Notes under the pieces: generated by a model | Seen by the model: only the letters and a program-made list of their open reading frames with translations | Databases searched by the model: none | Told to the model about the DNA's origin: nothing | Assembly: GCF_009759665.1 (NCBI RefSeq) | Contig: NZ_WQNE01000021.1 | Coordinates: forward strand, 88,525-152,524 | DNA length: 64,000 bases | DNA from: Bradyrhizobium cajani | GTDB taxonomy: Bacteria > Pseudomonadota > Alphaproteobacteria > Rhizobiales > Xanthobacteraceae | Direction of reading: 5' to 3' | Part shown: piece by piece, positions 25,300 through 33,827 of the stretch | How positions within the stretch are numbered: the first letter of the stretch is position 1 | Layout: each line of letters opens with the position of its first letter | Position numbers and translations under genes: made by a program

Positions 25300-26928
25300 A
25301 TGGGGTGCGGTCGCATTTCGAGTGAAGCACGAGCGAGGCTTCTGGCCTTGATCGTGATGAGTCTTGGCGCTGGGCTTGCATTGTCGAGTTCCACCGACCG
25401 CGCGGGAGCCGCAGACCGGCGGGGGTCTTCCGGCGGCGTCATCGTCAGCGAGATGAGCGACGTCCAGCGCGTCAAGGTGATCGTCAACAAGTCGCGGACC
25501 TTCAGGGTCGAAACGCCATTCGCGACCATTGTCGCGGGCTCATCCGACATCATCGACGTGAAGTCGCTGAGCGACCGTTTGATCTACATTCAGGGCAAGC
25601 AGACCGGCACCACCAACGTCATCCTGTTCGACTCCTCGATGAAGCAGATCGGGATCCTCGATGTCGAGGTCGCGATCGACACCGGCAATCTGCAGCAGAA
25701 CATCCGGGCCAGTACGGGCTCTCCCGGTATTCGCGTGTCGTCGTCCGAGGGGCAGGTGGTGCTGAGCGGAACGGTGACCGACGCCGTTGCCGCCGAGCGG
25801 GCCGTGGCGATCGCAACTGGCACCGTTGGCAAGGGCGGCACCGTCGTCAACGCCATGAGCGTCGCTGCGCCGCAGCAGGTGATGCTCGAGGTGCGTTTTC
25901 TCGAGGCCGATCGGACCGCCGGCCGTAACCTGGGCGTGAACCTCTATGCGGCGAATGCCAATGGCACCAATGTCGCGAATACGGGACTAGGTGGGCTGAA
26001 CACGGATGCGGGCCGGGTGCCCATTGGCGGCGTAAATGGCGGTGTTGGCGCTCCTCCGACGGGTAGCCTTCCGCTGCTCGGAACGGCGGGGACTCTGTTG
26101 GGGACCGCGGGCGGCATATCTCCTGTCCCGTTCGGAAGCTTGCTGACCAGCATCGTTCGAACGGCCAATGGCGGCTCGGTGGACTTGCTGATCTCCGCAC
26201 TGGAAACGAAGGGACTTGTTCGCCGGCTGGCGGAACCGAACCTGATCGCACTGTCCGGGGATGCCGCTCGCTTCCTGGCCGGCGGTGAATTCCCGGTGCC
26301 GATCCCGAACACGACGGTCAACGGATTCCCCACCATTACCATCGAATATAAGAAGTTCGGCGTCGAGCTGGCCTTCGTGCCTACAGTGCTCACGCGCGGC
26401 ACGATCAATCTGCGCGTCGAACCTTCGGTCAGCGAGCTCGATTTCGCCAATGCGATCACAATTCAGGGCACCAGAGTTCCAGCGCTGACCCGCCGCGACG
26501 CGCGGACCACGGTCGAGCTGCGCGACGGTCAGAGCTTTGCCATCGCCGGCCTGCTCCAGACCCGCAACCGGCAGGACGTCTCGCAATTGCCCTGGATCGG
26601 CTCGGTGCCAGTGATTGGAAGCTTGTTCAGCAGCAAGTCGTACCAGCAGGAGGAAACGGATCTCGTCATCATCGTAACGCCGCGACTGGTTGCGCCGGCT
26701 GCGCCCGGCCAGCAATTGGCCTCGCCACTCGACTCGCGCCTGCCGGCCAACGATGTCGACTTCTTCCTCAACGGCCAGATGGAAGTGCGCAAGCGTTACA
26801 ACGACTACGTCAATTCCGGCGGCGACGTGAAGGGGCCGTATGGCCACATCATCGCGCCTGAAGTCAGGGCGCCCGTTGTGGCGCCGGCCGCGGCTGTCGA
26901 CCAGCCGGTCGTGAAAACCCTCAACTAA
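25300..26928 (+). CDS. cpaC: Tad outer-membrane secretin CpaC/RcpA
   Basis: A 542-residue secretin. The signal peptide is MGCGRISSEARARLLALIVMSL and following residues, cut near residue 35. A pilus/BON N-domain follows (VNKSRTFRVETPF; SDRLIYIQGKQTGTTNVIL; GQVVLSGTVTDAVAAERAV), then the secretin core with VELRDGQSFAIAGLL and DVSQLPWIGSVPVIGSLF. A Gly/Asn-rich loop near residues 210-275 may form the gate. Forms the outer-membrane channel for the Flp pilus. CGGAGGGGG precedes the ATG. Confidence 0.93.
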   Translation: MGCGRISSEARARLLALIVMSLGAGLALSSSTDRAGAADRRGSSGGVIVSEMSDVQRVKVIVNKSRTFRVETPFATIVAGSSDIIDVKSLSDRLIYIQGKQTGTTNVILFDSSMKQIGILDVEVAIDTGNLQQNIRASTGSPGIRVSSSEGQVVLSGTVTDAVAAERAVAIATGTVGKGGTVVNAMSVAAPQQVMLEVRFLEADRTAGRNLGVNLYAANANGTNVANTGLGGLNTDAGRVPIGGVNGGVGAPPTGSLPLLGTAGTLLGTAGGISPVPFGSLLTSIVRTANGGSVDLLISALETKGLVRRLAEPNLIALSGDAARFLAGGEFPVPIPNTTVNGFPTITIEYKKFGVELAFVPTVLTRGTINLRVEPSVSELDFANAITIQGTRVPALTRRDARTTVELRDGQSFAIAGLLQTRNRQDVSQLPWIGSVPVIGSLFSSKSYQQEETDLVIIVTPRLVAPAAPGQQLASPLDSRLPANDVDFFLNGQMEVRKRYNDYVNSGGDVKGPYGHIIAPEVRAPVVAPAAAVDQPVVKTLN

Positions 26929-26939
26929 GGAAGCGGGCG

Positions 26940-27338
26940 ATGACCATCAGGTATCTGGCTCTGTTCGCACCTTTCCTGCTCGGGGGATGTTATGGGGTCG
27001 CCGGTCATGACGAGGTCGACCGCTACTTCCAGCGCTCCGACACCATCACGATGACCGCTGGCGATGCCAAGCAGGTCAACGCTGTCACCCATACGATCCA
27101 TCCCTGGCCGCGCTATGTCGGCGATAGGAGGATCGCGACCGATGCTCGACGTGCCGGCGCCGCCGTCACGCGTTATGGCAGAACGACTCGGCCGGTCGAC
27201 CAGCTTCCCGATATCGGAAATGCGACCGAGGCTATGGGCCAGCGGCCGCCGACGACGCAGAACATCAACATTGAGGGATTGGGGGCGGGTTCGTCAGCCG
27301 GCGTGTCGGTACCGGTCGGTGGAGCAGGGGGCAGGTAG
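26940..27338 (+). CDS. Small lipoprotein of the Tad locus
   Basis: A 132-residue lipoprotein. The signal MTIRYLALFAPFLLGGC has a lipobox with Cys17. The mature part is polar (HDEVDRYFQRSDTITMTAGDAKQVNAVTHTIHPWPRYVGDRRI), ending in a glycine-rich tail. In other Tad loci CpaD/RcpB sits after the secretin; this protein is much shorter than CpaD and shows no clear CpaD domain, so it may be a reduced CpaD or a secretin pilotin. It lies 11 bases after cpaC. Confidence 0.75.
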   Translation: MTIRYLALFAPFLLGGCYGVAGHDEVDRYFQRSDTITMTAGDAKQVNAVTHTIHPWPRYVGDRRIATDARRAGAAVTRYGRTTRPVDQLPDIGNATEAMGQRPPTTQNINIEGLGAGSSAGVSVPVGGAGGR

Positions 27339-27402
27339 CGTCTGAATTGATTTTTGTTTGCGAACGGTGCGGCGACTTGCTGCGCCGCGGGGGATAGGAT
27401 TG

Positions 27403-27939
27403 ATGCGGCGTCTCATCTTGATGCTGACGTGTTGCTGGTTGGCGACTGGCCTTGCAGCGTGTGACTACACGCTGAGGGAGGCCGCGATCGTCGCGCCCGT
27501 GGATCCGCCGGGCGGGGACCCCGTGCAGGAGCCGACCGATGTCAAATATTATCCGTCGGACGAGCCGGTTCGAATGGGGCTGGAGCACTATAACCGTGGC
27601 AGCTACGGCCTCGCCCAGCGCTATTTCAAGGACGCCGTCGAGAAATCGCCGAAGGACGTGACGGCCTGGATTGGCCTTGCGGCAAGCTACGACCGGTTGC
27701 GTCGCTTCGATCTGGCCGATCAGGCTTATGCGCAGGCGATCCGCCTCGGTGGCGAGACGGTTCAGGTCCTGAACGATCAGGGATACTCCTACATGCTGCG
27801 CGGCAACCTAAGTGCGGCGCGGCGAAAATTTGAGAAGGCCTATTCGCTCGACCCGGGCAATCCGGTCATCGCCAACAATCTCGAACTGCTCAACGGCAGC
27901 CGCAGATTCATCGAAAGGCCGCCGAACAACCAGCCCTGA
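27403..27939 (+). CDS. tadD: Tad lipoprotein TadD, TPR protein
   Basis: A 178-residue lipoprotein. The signal MRRLILMLTCCWLATGLAAC has its lipobox Cys at residue 20. Three tetratricopeptide repeats follow (GLEHYNRGSYGLAQRYFKDAVEKSP; AWIGLAASYDRLRRFDLADQAYAQAI; DQGYSYMLRGNLSAARRKFEKAYSLDPGN). TadD-like proteins help secretin assembly. ATG 27403 is chosen as the start of the signal peptide; the open frame extends upstream to a TTG. Confidence 0.87.
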   Translation: MRRLILMLTCCWLATGLAACDYTLREAAIVAPVDPPGGDPVQEPTDVKYYPSDEPVRMGLEHYNRGSYGLAQRYFKDAVEKSPKDVTAWIGLAASYDRLRRFDLADQAYAQAIRLGGETVQVLNDQGYSYMLRGNLSAARRKFEKAYSLDPGNPVIANNLELLNGSRRFIERPPNNQP

Positions 27940-28035
27940 CACGTCTTAACGGGTCATTCAGCGCGATCTGCTCTGCGGCTGTTATTCGGGGAACTTTTAA
28001 GACAAGGTCAACGTTTGTGGCGTTAACCTTGTCAC

Positions 28036-28518
28036 ATGAGCCGGCTCCTCAAACTTCAGTTTCTGGGACCGTTGGCACTCTTTGTGGCCACGCTGTCGGC
28101 TGAGCTTGCCGCCCGTGCTCTTGAACGAGCGCCTTCCTCGGAAACGCTTTGGTATCTCAATCTGAGGGTGTTCGGACTGTTTCAGCGCAGTCATGAGACG
28201 CTCTGCGGATACGTCGACCTGGAAGGCTTCCAGCTGTTCGGGATTGCGCTGCCGATCTTTGCGCTGGCCTGTGCCGGTCTCGTGATGCACTCCAAGTTGC
28301 CCTTGGCCGTGTCGACGCAGTTCGCGGCTGGATACGCAGGTTTCCTTCTGATGTCGTGGCAGAGTCCCGCACCATCAACCACGCAGGCTGCATTGGGATG
28401 GATCGCGGTGCCGTCAGGCGAAGGGTTCTACATTCTGGCGGGGATTCTGGGAGTGACCCTGCTGTCGTGCGTCATTTCGCACTTGCTCTACCTTTGTCCG
28501 GCTCGGGCGGGAGCTTGA
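28036..28518 (+). CDS. Membrane protein, unknown
   Basis: A 160-residue protein with about four hydrophobic segments, near residues 8-25, 70-88, 92-110 and 135-155. No conserved catalytic motif is visible. It follows tadD by 96 bases in the same direction and may belong to the pilus locus. It is not a second prepilin peptidase: the required Asp pair is absent. Confidence 0.65.
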   Translation: MSRLLKLQFLGPLALFVATLSAELAARALERAPSSETLWYLNLRVFGLFQRSHETLCGYVDLEGFQLFGIALPIFALACAGLVMHSKLPLAVSTQFAAGYAGFLLMSWQSPAPSTTQAALGWIAVPSGEGFYILAGILGVTLLSCVISHLLYLCPARAGA

Positions 28519-28576
28519 TATCGTTCGCCAGCAGTCGGATCCAATTTCTATTGCTGGGGTGTCAGAGTCCTTCCGG

Positions 28577-29767
28577 CTAGTTCTGTCCCAGCACAGCATC
28601 AACCTGACGACTGTCCCTCCTGAAGATGATGATCGCCCCGTTTCTGATTGTGAATTTCGCGCCGAGCAATTTGGGCACCTTGTCCGTGACGGGAGACGGG
28701 AAGGGGATGGTCGGCCCGGTGATGGAATCACCGACGCCGACCGGGGCCGTGGAAGAGCCCGCGATGGGCGCCGGCTTGATATAGTCGCGGATGAGTTGAG
28801 CCTCTTCGCGGGAAAGAATGAGCGGGGCCGGTTCAGCGCGAGCTTCTCGCGCTGATTGGTTTTTTTGATCGCTCACTCTCTCTGCGGCTTCTTTGCTCCT
28901 TTCGATCTCATCGAGCCTTGCTATCCGGTCCTTCAGGGAAGGCAGCTCGCGTTGCAGGGTGGCCAGCTCTGATTTCAAGGATTTGACCTGCATGAGAGCG
29001 CCGACCGCGCCAGCGCAGCTCGCGATGGCGAGCAGACTCAAGACTGCGAGTAGTCCGCGCTCGATGTTTGCACCTGAACTTCGGTTCTCTAGCGGCGGTT
29101 GATCCTTTTGGATGTGGCGGCGCCAGACATTCATCCCATGCTGCACCCGCGCCGTGAGCCTCGAGAGGAGATCGGAAGGCGGGGAGGCGTCTTGTGTCCC
29201 GGATCCGAATTTATGGACCGACAGGGTGAAAGCATCTGGAGCGATCTCGCCCTTACTATGGGCGGTGGATGTTTCGTTTCTCGTCGCGTCTGGGCGATCT
29301 TCGTCGCTCGGCCGATCATCATTGTTTCTGGCGGGAGCTCGAGCGGAGGCGGCAGGCGGGGAATTTTTTCGGGGACCTTGCGAGCCGGTTGTCTCATTAC
29401 GAAGCGTGATGGGATCTGCCCTTTGGTTGATCGACCGGCGGGCTTCTGGGCCGATCAGATCGTCGATCAGCTTGAGTGATTGCGAGGTCGGTGCAAAATC
29501 AGGCGCAGGCGGCTCTTGCGGCGCTATCCCCAGCGCGCGAAGGGTCGACCAGCCGTTCTCGGTGAGCCGCAGGTTGTCGCCTTCGCAGGCTACGAGTCCA
29601 AACTCAAATAGGTCGACATGGTCGAGTGCAGCAAATTGCTCCGGATTTCTGGTTTCTTCGGCGGACTCTGCAACAAGGCGCGCCACGTCGTCGTCGAGTT
29701 CGTCGAGCGTCGCCCGCCTTTCGGCGCGATTTGCCAAAGCGATTAGAACCGCCAATTTGTTTCGCAC
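28577..29767 (-). CDS. Single-pass membrane protein with winged-helix-like head and coiled coil, unknown
   Basis: A 396-residue protein. Residues 1-80 (MRNKLAVLIALANRAERR; FGLVACEGDNLRLTENGWSTLRALG) look like a winged-helix domain. A long Pro/Ser/Arg-rich linker runs to about residue 235. A membrane segment follows (GLLAVLSLLAIASCAGAVGAL), then a coiled coil (VKSLKSELATLQRELPSLKDRI) and a periplasmic C-terminal domain (KLLGAKFTIRNGAIIIFRRDS). Such an architecture suits a membrane-bound sensor-regulator. It is convergent with the pilus genes. The start is a GTG, and a palindrome lies 54 bases upstream. Confidence 0.75.
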   Translation of the reverse strand: MRNKLAVLIALANRAERRATLDELDDDVARLVAESAEETRNPEQFAALDHVDLFEFGLVACEGDNLRLTENGWSTLRALGIAPQEPPAPDFAPTSQSLKLIDDLIGPEARRSINQRADPITLRNETTGSQGPRKNSPPAASARAPARNNDDRPSDEDRPDATRNETSTAHSKGEIAPDAFTLSVHKFGSGTQDASPPSDLLSRLTARVQHGMNVWRRHIQKDQPPLENRSSGANIERGLLAVLSLLAIASCAGAVGALMQVKSLKSELATLQRELPSLKDRIARLDEIERSKEAAERVSDQKNQSAREARAEPAPLILSREEAQLIRDYIKPAPIAGSSTAPVGVGDSITGPTIPFPSPVTDKVPKLLGAKFTIRNGAIIIFRRDSRQVDAVLGQN

Positions 29768-30265
29768 GATGGTTCACCAAACCGCAGTTCGCGCCAATCG
29801 CTGTCATTGCGAAAGCTACCTCGTAACACACAGGAGAGTGTTACGATACCCGGCGCTTCTGCGCGATGGTGTCGGCGCTCAGTTTGTCGGCCCGTGGCCG
29901 CGAAGTTTACCACGGGGTGATGTTTGCGCGTGGGCTGCAGATATTGCCCGTTGGTTAGAAAGTCGACGTGTGCGGAGCGCAAATCGTCCATCAATTGCCG
30001 CAGCTCGCCCCGGTCTTCGCCGAGCGCCAATTGAGCGCTGTGTTGAATACCGCCGATCTTTCCGATGCCCGTTTTGCGGGTAGCATATGCACGCGGGTTC
30101 TCTTGTGCGGGACGTGCGCGCTGAGAAACCGAAATCGCGATTTTCGCTTCCAATCCGGACCTAAATGAGCCTAGAAGAACCAAGCTGCGGAAGCGCGGTT
30201 GAGTCAAATTTCTCAGTCGGTCCAGCAACATATAGGATCGATCAGGGCTAAAAAACCTTAGTAAG
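29768..30265. other. Intergenic region between an unknown membrane protein and dusA
   Basis: About 500 bases, divergent promoters expected. Apart from the palindrome at 29821-29846 nothing was recognised; open frames here have noise-like composition. Confidence 0.5.
29821..29846. promoter_or_regulatory. Candidate operator: TCGTAACAC-N8-GTGTTACGA
   Basis: Nine-base arms are exact complements around ACAGGAGA. The site is 54 bases upstream of the minus-strand start at 29767, where an operator would be expected, and over 400 bases from dusA. It may be the binding site of the winged-helix protein encoded there. Confidence 0.4.
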
Positions 30266-31261
30266 ATGAAGGCATTACGCTGGAAATTTTCCACGGCGCC
30301 CATGATGGATTGGACCGACCGGCATTGCCGGGTGTTCCACCGTCAGCTGACGCGGCGGGCGCTGCTCTATACCGAGATGCTGACCACTGGCGCCATCATT
30401 CATGGCGATCGGGCGCGGCTGCTTGGGTTCGATCCGAGTGAGCATCCCGTAGCACTTCAGCTTGGCGGATCGGACCCGCGCGAGCTCGCGCAGGCCGCGC
30501 AGATCGGAGAGGCGTTCGGCTATGACGAGATCAATCTCAATGTCGGCTGCCCGTCCGATCGCGTGAAGGACGGCCGCTTCGGCGCCTGCCTCATGGCGGA
30601 GCCGGAGCTGGTGGCGAGGTGTGTCGCGGCGATGAAGCGCGCGGTCGCGGTTCCCGTCACGGTGAAATGCCGCATCGGCATCGACGAGCAGGATCCGGAA
30701 GTCGCGCTCGATGCGCTCGCGCGTGCGGTCGTCGCTGCCGGCTGCGATGCGCTGATCGTGCACGCCCGCAAGGCCTGGCTCAACGGACTGTCGCCGAAGG
30801 AGAACCGCGACATCCCGCCGCTCGACTATGACCGCGTCTATCGCCTCAAGCGCGCGATGCCTGACGTGCCCGTGATCATCAATGGCGGCATCCCGGGCGT
30901 CGACGAGGCGAAGGCGCATCTTGCCCATGTCGACGGCGTGATGCTCGGCCGCGCCGCCTATCAGGAGCCGTGGCGGCTGCTCTCGGTCGATTCCGACATC
31001 TTCGGCGAGGCGGCGCCGCACGCGTCGATGCAGGACGCGCTCGAGGCGATGATGCCCTATATCGAGCAGCAGCTCGCGCGCGGGACGCGGCTGCACGCCA
31101 TCACGCGGCATTTCGTCGGCGCATTCCACGCCGTGCCCGGCGCGCGCGCCTTCCGCCGGCATCTTGCCGAGCAGGGGGTAAAACCGGGTGCCGGCCTCGA
31201 GGTGCTGCGCGATGCGATCGCGCGCATCGGTGCACAGGCGCTGGCGGAGGCGGCGGCGTAA
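30266..31261 (+). CDS. dusA: tRNA-dihydrouridine(20/20a) synthase DusA
   Basis: A 331-residue FMN enzyme that reduces uridine 20/20a in tRNA with NADPH. The start FSTAPMMDWTDRHCRVFHRQL matches DusA. The catalytic Cys is in INLNVGCPSDRV. KCRIGIDEQD, IVHARKAWLNGLSPKENR and VIINGGI are the FMN and substrate segments. Length is normal. It is monocistronic and ends five bases before a convergent gene. Confidence 0.95.
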   Translation: MKALRWKFSTAPMMDWTDRHCRVFHRQLTRRALLYTEMLTTGAIIHGDRARLLGFDPSEHPVALQLGGSDPRELAQAAQIGEAFGYDEINLNVGCPSDRVKDGRFGACLMAEPELVARCVAAMKRAVAVPVTVKCRIGIDEQDPEVALDALARAVVAAGCDALIVHARKAWLNGLSPKENRDIPPLDYDRVYRLKRAMPDVPVIINGGIPGVDEAKAHLAHVDGVMLGRAAYQEPWRLLSVDSDIFGEAAPHASMQDALEAMMPYIEQQLARGTRLHAITRHFVGAFHAVPGARAFRRHLAEQGVKPGAGLEVLRDAIARIGAQALAEAAA

Positions 31262-31266
31262 CCTGG

Positions 31267-31821
31267 TCAGTCGACCGCCGTGCGTGCGCGGCGGTTGCTG
31301 CCTTGCAGCTCCGGATAGCCGGTAAGCATCAGCTTGTCGGCGCGCACGCCCCAGCTCTCCAGGCGATCGAGAAAGCTCATGCCGAGCAGATTGGTCCTCA
31401 TCTGCCCGCGCTGCACGACGAGGGCCGGCACCGATTTCTCGACGAGATGGCCAACGGCGAGACGGTCGAGCGTGAGCCGGGCCGCCTTGGTGTGGCCGCC
31501 TGCGGTCTCGAGGTCGACGTCATATTCGAGCATCTCGAGCGGCAGTCCGATCGCCTTCGCAGTTTCCCAGGTCAGCACCACAGAGGTCGCACCGGTATCG
31601 ATCACCATCGGCGTCGCGACGCCGTTGATCTTGGCGCGCAGTGCGAATTCGCCGCCTTGGCCGCGCGAGATCTGCACGGCGGGGGCGGGGGAGGCGGTCC
31701 GTGCGCGGAACATGTGCGTGACCTTGTTGCTCGCGCGCGCGATCTGATCGGGATCACCATAGGCGACGACGGCACCTGCCGTACCGGCCAGCATGATGAG
31801 AACGAGCAGGAAGCGGATCAT
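31267..31821 (-). CDS. TIGR02281-type retropepsin-like aspartic protease
   Basis: A 184-residue protein with an N-terminal membrane anchor (MIRFLLVLIMLAGTAGAVVAYG). The protease domain starts near residue 70, with the catalytic motif MVIDTGATSVVLT. LLGMSFLDRL is the conserved C-terminal segment. The frame is open 21 codons upstream, but ATG 31821 begins the anchor. It would act in the periplasm as a dimer; the substrate is unknown. The DUF1289 gene lies upstream. Confidence 0.88.
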   Translation of the reverse strand: MIRFLLVLIMLAGTAGAVVAYGDPDQIARASNKVTHMFRARTASPAPAVQISRGQGGEFALRAKINGVATPMVIDTGATSVVLTWETAKAIGLPLEMLEYDVDLETAGGHTKAARLTLDRLAVGHLVEKSVPALVVQRGQMRTNLLGMSFLDRLESWGVRADKLMLTGYPELQGSNRRARTAVD

Positions 31822-31849
31822 TGCGCACCTCCACACGTGCGCAGGTCGG

Positions 31850-32053
31850 TCAGGTCCGTTTCGGCGATCCCGCGATCGGCGCAAGTCCAGCTTCCGTCAT
31901 GCGTGACGGCAGCAGGGCCATCACGGCCAGTCGTTCCGCGCTTTCCATCGCGTGCCAGCGCGCGATCTCCGGCAAGGTGCGGCCGCAACCGAAGCACAGC
32001 CTGGTCTTGGGATCGATCATGCAGACGGCGACGCACGGCGTTTCTTTGCTCAT
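31850..32053 (-). CDS. DUF1289 cysteine-rich small protein
   Basis: A 67-residue protein: MSKETPCVAVCMIDPKTRL, then CFGCGRTLPEIARWHAMESAE. The C-x3-C and C-x2-C pattern with the CGRTLxEIxxW core defines DUF1289, probably a small metal-binding module of unknown role. ATG 32053 is chosen; the frame runs on upstream through the histidine kinase gene in another phase, which is not real coding. It lies between the kinase and the aspartic protease on the same strand. Confidence 0.88.
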   Translation of the reverse strand: MSKETPCVAVCMIDPKTRLCFGCGRTLPEIARWHAMESAERLAVMALLPSRMTEAGLAPIAGSPKRT

Positions 32054-32097
32054 TCGCGCATAGTGGGGGATGGTCGGGCATGTCTGCAAGCATCTCG

Positions 32098-33693
32098 TTA
32101 AGAGCCCGTACCGGCGCTCATGATCGGCTTGTGGCGCGGCCGGCGCTTCTCGTCGGGCATCACGGAACCCTCCGGTTGGAGCGGCGGAGAATCGTCCGAC
32201 AGCGGCGCCAGCGCACTCATCACGCGCTCCGGCGGGAAGGTGACGATCACCTCGGTGCCGATGCGCAGCTTCGATTTCAGCGTGAACGTGCCGCCATGCA
32301 GGTCGATCAGGTTCTTTGCGATCGGCAGGCCGAGACCGGCACCCTGTTCGGCCGATTTGATCGAGTTGGAGCCCTGACCGAACGAGGCGAGCACGACCGG
32401 AATCTCGTCCTCGGGGATGCCCGAGCCGGTATCCCTGACCGACAGATATTGTCCGCCTGATGCCGTCCAGCCGGCCTTGAGCCAGATTTCGCCGCCCTGC
32501 GGCGTGAACTTGATCGAGTTGGAGAGCAGGTTGAGCACGACCTGGCGGATCGCGCGTTCGTCGGCCCAGAGCCGCGGCATCGCCTGCTCGAACACCTCGT
32601 GGATGGTGATGCCGCGGCTCGAAGCGCGCAGCTTCATCAAATGGTGGCAGTCGGCGACGATGCCGACCAGCGACACCGCTTCCTCGTTCAATTCGTAGCG
32701 CCCGGCCTCGATCCGCGACAGGTCGAGGATCTCGTTGATGAGGTTGAGCAGGTGAACGCCGGAATTGTGGATGTCGGCGGAATATTCCTTGTAGACCGCG
32801 ACGGCATGCGCGCCAAAAATCTCGCTCTTCATCACCTCGGAAAAGCCGAGGATCGCGTTCAGCGGCGTGCGCAGCTCGTGGCTCATCTGCGCAAGGAAGC
32901 GCGACTTGGCGACGTTGGCGGATTCGGCGCGGTGGCGCGCTTCGTCCGAGATCGCCTTGGCCTGCTCCAGCTCGCCGATCAGCGCGTCCTTCTCGGCGCG
33001 TGCCTCGAGCGTGGCAAAGGTCGAGGAGTGCAGGCGGTGTGCCAGCAGCACGAAATAGCCTTCGGCCGCGAGCGCGAGCGCCGCCAGGATGTAATTGTCC
33101 AGCGAGCCGGTGACCGCAAAGCTCAGCGCCATCGCGACCGCAACCGGCGCGGTGGCGGCCAGGGCGGCGATCGGCAGATTGGCGGCCAGCATGCTCGACA
33201 CTGCGATCACCAGCAGCATCAGGAACATCATCAGCGTTTCCGTGACCATGTCGAGCACGGGATGGATCAGGATCGCCATCCAGCACAAGCCATAGAGCAG
33301 GTCGAGCACGACGAAGCGGGTCCGCCACGCGCGTGTTGCCGCGGGCGAGGCAGGCTCCGTCAGGAAACGTCGGCAACTGCGGATCATCGCCGCGTGGATG
33401 CACAGCATGCCGCCGGTCCAGGCTGCGGCCGGAAGCGGCTGCATCCACAGCCCGAACAGCACGCCGGTGGCGACCACCAGCAACATCACGACGTAGGAAG
33501 CCGACAGCCGGGTCTGGGCATATTGCCGCAGCATCTCGGCGTCGAAGGCCGGCCGGGTTCCGCTCGTCGATGTTAACTTGTCGCGCGCCTCGCGCACCCG
33601 TTGCGCCGCAGCCCTTCGGCTGCTCGCCGATGGAGCGCTCACCGGCTCGGCCGGAAGCTGCACAACCTCAGGCTTTTCAGCGGGGTTACTCAT
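32098..33693 (-). CDS. PleC-like sensor histidine kinase
   Basis: A 531-residue membrane kinase. A disordered 60-residue head precedes about six hydrophobic segments (residues 66-215) and a short coiled coil. The phosphoacceptor is His272 in AQMSHELRTPLNAILGF, followed by SEVMKSEIFGAH, a stretch typical of PleC/DivJ-like kinases. N box VVLNLLSNSIKF, G1 DTGSGIPEDE and G2 GAGLGLPIAKNLIDLHGG are intact. There is no PAS domain. ATG 33693 is preferred to the upstream ATG at 33756, whose extra residues look unlike the family. No response regulator is adjacent; DivK or similar is the likely partner. Confidence 0.88.
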   Translation of the reverse strand: MSNPAEKPEVVQLPAEPVSAPSASSRRAAAQRVREARDKLTSTSGTRPAFDAEMLRQYAQTRLSASYVVMLLVVATGVLFGLWMQPLPAAAWTGGMLCIHAAMIRSCRRFLTEPASPAATRAWRTRFVVLDLLYGLCWMAILIHPVLDMVTETLMMFLMLLVIAVSSMLAANLPIAALAATAPVAVAMALSFAVTGSLDNYILAALALAAEGYFVLLAHRLHSSTFATLEARAEKDALIGELEQAKAISDEARHRAESANVAKSRFLAQMSHELRTPLNAILGFSEVMKSEIFGAHAVAVYKEYSADIHNSGVHLLNLINEILDLSRIEAGRYELNEEAVSLVGIVADCHHLMKLRASSRGITIHEVFEQAMPRLWADERAIRQVVLNLLSNSIKFTPQGGEIWLKAGWTASGGQYLSVRDTGSGIPEDEIPVVLASFGQGSNSIKSAEQGAGLGLPIAKNLIDLHGGTFTLKSKLRIGTEVIVTFPPERVMSALAPLSDDSPPLQPEGSVMPDEKRRPRHKPIMSAGTGS

Positions 33694-33827
33694 CGAACAA
33701 CAACAATTCCTGCCCGCGCGAGACGGGCCTTCTGCATTGTCTATCTCTGGCAACAAATCCTTAAGAGGTGCCTTAAGGAGCTAAAGAATTACGTTAACCT
33801 GCGGTTAATTTTGATCCGGGCCGCCGC

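Noticed and set aside
29968..30168. Small frame upstream of dusA
   Set aside because: No ribosome site and noise-like composition.
31850..33448. A 532-codon minus-strand frame
   Set aside because: Only the last 67 codons (DUF1289) are real; the remainder is out of phase with the histidine kinase gene.
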